Source: Streptomyces sp. Y2F8-2
GTDB taxonomy: Bacteria > Actinomycetota > Actinomycetes > Streptomycetales > Streptomycetaceae
Assembly (NCBI RefSeq): GCF_014905555.1
Contig: NZ_BNGS01000001.1
Coordinates: 682,001-746,000 of the forward strand
Length of the DNA stretch: 64,000 nucleotides
Direction of reading: 5' to 3'
A program made the position numbers and the translations under genes. Of this stretch, positions 61,678 through 64,000 are shown in pieces. The notes below the pieces were generated by a model. The model did no database searches, was not told where the DNA came from, and saw only the letters and a list, made by a program, of their open reading frames with translations. Position 1 is the stretch's first letter. Every line of letters begins with the position of its first letter.

Positions 61678-62243
61678 AACTTCCAGGCGGTGGGCAGCGC
61701 GCCCATCGCCAGGGCGGCCTTGAGGGCGTCACCGATCAGGAACGGGGTGAGTCCGGCCGCGACCGCCTGGGGGAAGGAGAGGTGCGCCGCCAGGGCCAGG
61801 TAGGGGACGCCGACCGCGTAGATGATCGCCTCGCCGAGGATCATCGTGCCCGCCATGCGCAGCGGGGAGCGGTCGGCGCCTCGGCGGGCCAGGGCGCCCA
61901 CGGCCGCCGAGGCGAGCAGCATGCCGATGACATAGCCGAAGGAGACGGCTCCCGCGCCGGAGGCGCCGCCCGCGAACCACGGCACGCCGGCCACACCGGC
62001 GAGCGCGTACAGGGCGAGGGAGAGGAAGCCGCGGCGGGCGCCGAGCGCGGTGCCGACGAGCAGCGCGGCGAAGGTCTGGCCGGTCACCGGCACCGGGGAC
62101 CCGGGCACCGGGACCGACAGCTGGGCCGCGAGGCCGGTGAGCACGGCGCCGCCGATGACGAGGGCCGCGTCGCGGACGCGGGACGTCGGCAGCAGGTCGG
62201 CGAGGACCGTGCCGGGGCGGGCGAGGGTGGTGGCGGTGCTCAT
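61662..62243 (-). CDS. bioY: BioY biotin transporter (S component)
   Basis: The 193-residue protein has six membrane helices: ALVIGGAVLTGLAAQLSVPVPGSPVPVTGQTFAALLVGTALG is the BioY N-terminal signature, then RGFLSLALYALAGVAGVPWFA. It captures biotin; ECF energy-coupling components are not in this window. The ATG at 62243 has GCGGAG upstream; the earlier in-frame ATG is not supported. The stop overlaps the end of the oxidoreductase gene in the convergent direction. Confidence 0.94.
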   Translation of the reverse strand: MSTATTLARPGTVLADLLPTSRVRDAALVIGGAVLTGLAAQLSVPVPGSPVPVTGQTFAALLVGTALGARRGFLSLALYALAGVAGVPWFAGGASGAGAVSFGYVIGMLLASAAVGALARRGADRSPLRMAGTMILGEAIIYAVGVPYLALAAHLSFPQAVAAGLTPFLIGDALKAALAMGALPTAWKFVSKR

Positions 62244-62537
62244 GGGGACTCCGCGGGGTGGTGTGGACACGTCGGGACAGCGTGACGCTATCCCAGCGCC
62301 CTTGGGCCGATCACCATCGGCGGTCGACAAAGGGTGGAACAGCGCGTTCGTGAACTTCGCACAAAGGGTGCTCCTTACACATGGTCAGGCGTGAGACCGG
62401 TCACTGAGATGAAGGCGTTCCACTCACGCTTTGGTGGCGACCGGGAACTGTAGGGTCCCGCCAAAGCCCCGAGGGGCTCGTCTCGCCCGTCGGTCGCCGT
62501 CTGGGCAGCGGTGGGCCGTTTTGCTAGCTTCGAGCGC

Positions 62538-62624
62538 ATGGTTGCCCAGGCCCGGAACTTCACGTCGCGTCGCTATGTCGACCTGCGACGCCAGGGCACG
62601 GCCACCTGTCGCCGCCCGGTGTAG
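62538..62624 (+). CDS. Candidate 28-aa leader peptide upstream of the ROK regulator
   Basis: The ATG at 62538 and TAG at 62622 give 28 residues with core TSRRYVDLRRQGTATC followed by RRPV. That core resembles short streptomycete putative leader peptides of the type RR-H/Y-VDL-x-R-...-A-x-C, known upstream of sulfur-metabolism or transport genes. It ends 66 bp before the ROK gene, which suggests control by translation of the leader. The spacer 62244-62537 shows no other gene. Confidence 0.55.
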   Translation: MVAQARNFTSRRYVDLRRQGTATCRRPV

Positions 62625-62690
62625 GGGCGGGCTCCGGCGCGCCTCGAGCCTTCCGAGACGTGTCGGCCCCGTTCCCGAGGACGGTTCTCC

Positions 62691-63890
62691 ATGCCCCGTA
62701 CCGCGGCATCCACTCTTGTCTCCCCCGTTCCCCGTGCCGCCGACAGCGACCGGCGGCGTACCAGCGCCAGCGTCGTACTGCGGTCCGTGCTGGAGCACGG
62801 GCCGGTGGCGCGCAGCACCGTCGCCCGGCTGACCGGGCTGTCGCCCGCGTCCGTGACCGAGCACTGCGCCCGGCTGACCGGGCTCGGGCTGATCCGTGAG
62901 GAGGCGGCCCCGCGCCGCTCGAACGGGGTGGGCCGGCCGCATGTGCCCGTCGATCTCGACACCGAGCGGTTCCTGGTCTGCGGGGTGCACGTGGCCGTGC
63001 CGTACACCACGGTCGCGCTGCTCGATCTGCGCGGGCGCGTCGTGGCGCAACGCGAGGTGAAGCACGAGCGGACGGACCCCGGCTGGGTGCTGGCCCGGGC
63101 CGCGGAGGGACTCGCGGCACTGCTCGCCGAGGCGCCCGGCCGCGGGCCGCTCGGGGTCGGCGTCGCGGTCGGCGGCTGGGTGGACCGGGAGACGGGCACC
63201 GTGGTCGAGCACGAGCTGCTGGGCTGGCGCGAGGTGCCGGTGCGGGAGCTGCTCGAGGCCCGTACCGGGCTGCCGGTCCATGTGGACGGGCACGCGCGCG
63301 CGTTGGTCAACGGGGAGCGGCTGTTCGGGCGGGCCCGGGGCAGCCGCAGCGTGCTGCACCTGTTCGTGGGCAACGTGGTCGATGCGGCCTTCGCCACCAA
63401 CGACGAGGTGCACCACGGGCCCCGCTCCCAGGCGGGGGCGATCGCCCACCTTCCGGTGCCGGGCGGCACCGAGCCGTGCGCGTGCGGCCGTACCGGCTGC
63501 CTTCAAGTGGAGCTGAGCGAGCGGACGTTGTGCCGACGAGCCCGGGCGGCCGGGGTGATCGACGGGGTGAACCCGATGCACGTGGTGACCGCGGCGGCGG
63601 CCGGGGACGCGGTGGCGCGGCGGCTGCTGAGGGAACGGGCCCGGACGACCGGGTGGGCGGCCGGGCTGCTGCTGGACGTCCTGAACCCGGAGACGGTCGT
63701 GGTGACCGAGGTGGGTGTCATGCACTTCGAGGACTGCTTGCACGCACTGCGGGAAGCGGCCGGAATACGCCGGGCGGCGGCCGTCGTGCCGACCAGTTTC
63801 CCGGATTCCGTGCTTGCGGTAGCGGGCGGCTCCGTGGTTCTCGACGTGCTGTTCCGGGACCCGCTGGGCGCGTCACCTGAGGCTATTTAA
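62691..63890 (+). CDS. ROK-family transcriptional regulator
   Basis: The 399-residue protein has an N-terminal winged HTH (VVLRSVLEHGPVARSTVARLTGLSPASVTEHCARLTGLGLIREE, residues 27-70). A ROK domain follows with the zinc motif EPCACGRTGCLQ (CxCGxxGC). The sugar-kinase catalytic acidic motif reads VDGHARALVNG rather than NDAN, so kinase activity is unlikely. It probably senses a carbohydrate or metabolite. It follows a candidate leader peptide. Confidence 0.93.
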   Translation: MPRTAASTLVSPVPRAADSDRRRTSASVVLRSVLEHGPVARSTVARLTGLSPASVTEHCARLTGLGLIREEAAPRRSNGVGRPHVPVDLDTERFLVCGVHVAVPYTTVALLDLRGRVVAQREVKHERTDPGWVLARAAEGLAALLAEAPGRGPLGVGVAVGGWVDRETGTVVEHELLGWREVPVRELLEARTGLPVHVDGHARALVNGERLFGRARGSRSVLHLFVGNVVDAAFATNDEVHHGPRSQAGAIAHLPVPGGTEPCACGRTGCLQVELSERTLCRRARAAGVIDGVNPMHVVTAAAAGDAVARRLLRERARTTGWAAGLLLDVLNPETVVVTEVGVMHFEDCLHALREAAGIRRAAAVVPTSFPDSVLAVAGGSVVLDVLFRDPLGASPEAI

Positions 63891-63923
63891 TTCAGAAACT
63901 CGGAATGTTGACAGGGGTCGTCC

Positions 63924-63983
63924 ATGGCCGGGAACATCCTGCTCATGAACCCGCTCACGAGCTGTCGCACCCTCTGTTGCTGA
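63924..63983 (+). CDS. Candidate Cys-ending leader peptide at the window edge
   Basis: An ATG at 63924 with AGGGG upstream gives MAGNILLMNPLTSCRTLCC; a shorter form starts at 63945. The three Cys codons, two of them terminal, fit polycysteine upstream ORFs that respond to cysteine supply. The gene it would control lies beyond the window, so this remains tentative. Confidence 0.4.
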   Translation: MAGNILLMNPLTSCRTLCC

Positions 63984-64000
63984 CACATTGCCGCGCATGA

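Noticed and set aside
62340..62360. Biotin-repressor operator before bioY (GTTC-GT-GAAC)
   Set aside because: Too short and does not fit known actinobacterial BioQ or BirA sites; about 100 bp from the start.

Overview
The window is very GC-rich, uses GTG starts often and packs genes tightly. Gene content and order match the conserved chromosomal core of Streptomyces. From memory, most of it runs parallel to the S. coelicolor SCO2577-SCO2622 neighbourhood; no search was run. There is no transposase, integrase, CRISPR array or rRNA.

Layout. 1-792: 3' end of a NuoF-like/ferredoxin fusion. 995-4286: two identical tRNA-Ala(GGC) genes enclosing two small zinc-binding proteins, a DHA2 drug-efflux pump and a divergent XRE-type regulator. 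4406-8655: phosphoglycerate-mutase-like enzyme, rsfS, a LytR-type protein, nadD and two 51-residue membrane proteins. 8774-11901: M48 peptidase, a 5 x 21 bp tandem repeat and two membrane proteins related to the spore-wall genes SCO2583/SCO2584. 11995-17574: proA, a small unknown gene, proB, obg, rpmA, rplU. 17853-22945: rne and the DUF2344 gene. 23130-29820: an accessory block (two secreted alpha/beta hydrolases, a DUF899 protein, a methyltransferase, an intact DUF347 membrane protein and a decayed second copy). It separates the DUF2344 gene from its usual partner, the TIGR03960 radical-SAM gene (29821-31779). 31959-33458: CYTH/CHAD protein. 33669-40051: rodA, PBP2, mreD, mreC, mreB. 40382-51880: ndk, DUF4233, folC, valS, a PYGQ-rich membrane protein, clpX, clpP2, clpP1 and tig. 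52088-52387: tRNA-Pro(TGG) and tRNA-Gly(TCC). 52512-54458: small poorly conserved genes. 54558-63890: SpoIIE-type phosphatase, Eis-type acetyltransferase, Nei, RpiB, amino-acid permease, FAD oxidoreductase, BioY, a candidate leader peptide and a ROK regulator. A second short Cys-ending ORF lies at the right edge.

How the genes work together. Several housekeeping modules can be read: proline synthesis (proB, proA), ribosome assembly and hibernation (obg, rpmA, rplU, rsfS), RNA turnover (rne), lateral wall and spore wall synthesis (mreBCD, PBP2, RodA, and the SCO2583/2584-like proteins), and protein quality control (tig feeding clients, clpP1P2 with clpX). A ClgR-type box sits upstream of clpP1.

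I found no convincing new multi-gene defence, secretion or biosynthetic system. The most interesting signals are small. They are leader-peptide-like ORFs (62538, 63924), a 43-bp near-perfect palindrome (60294), a cluster of CTCGTAC boxes before the permease, an in-frame repeat tail beyond the M48 stop codon, a decayed DUF347 copy, a probable frameshift at 53755, and two families of dispersed intergenic repeats.
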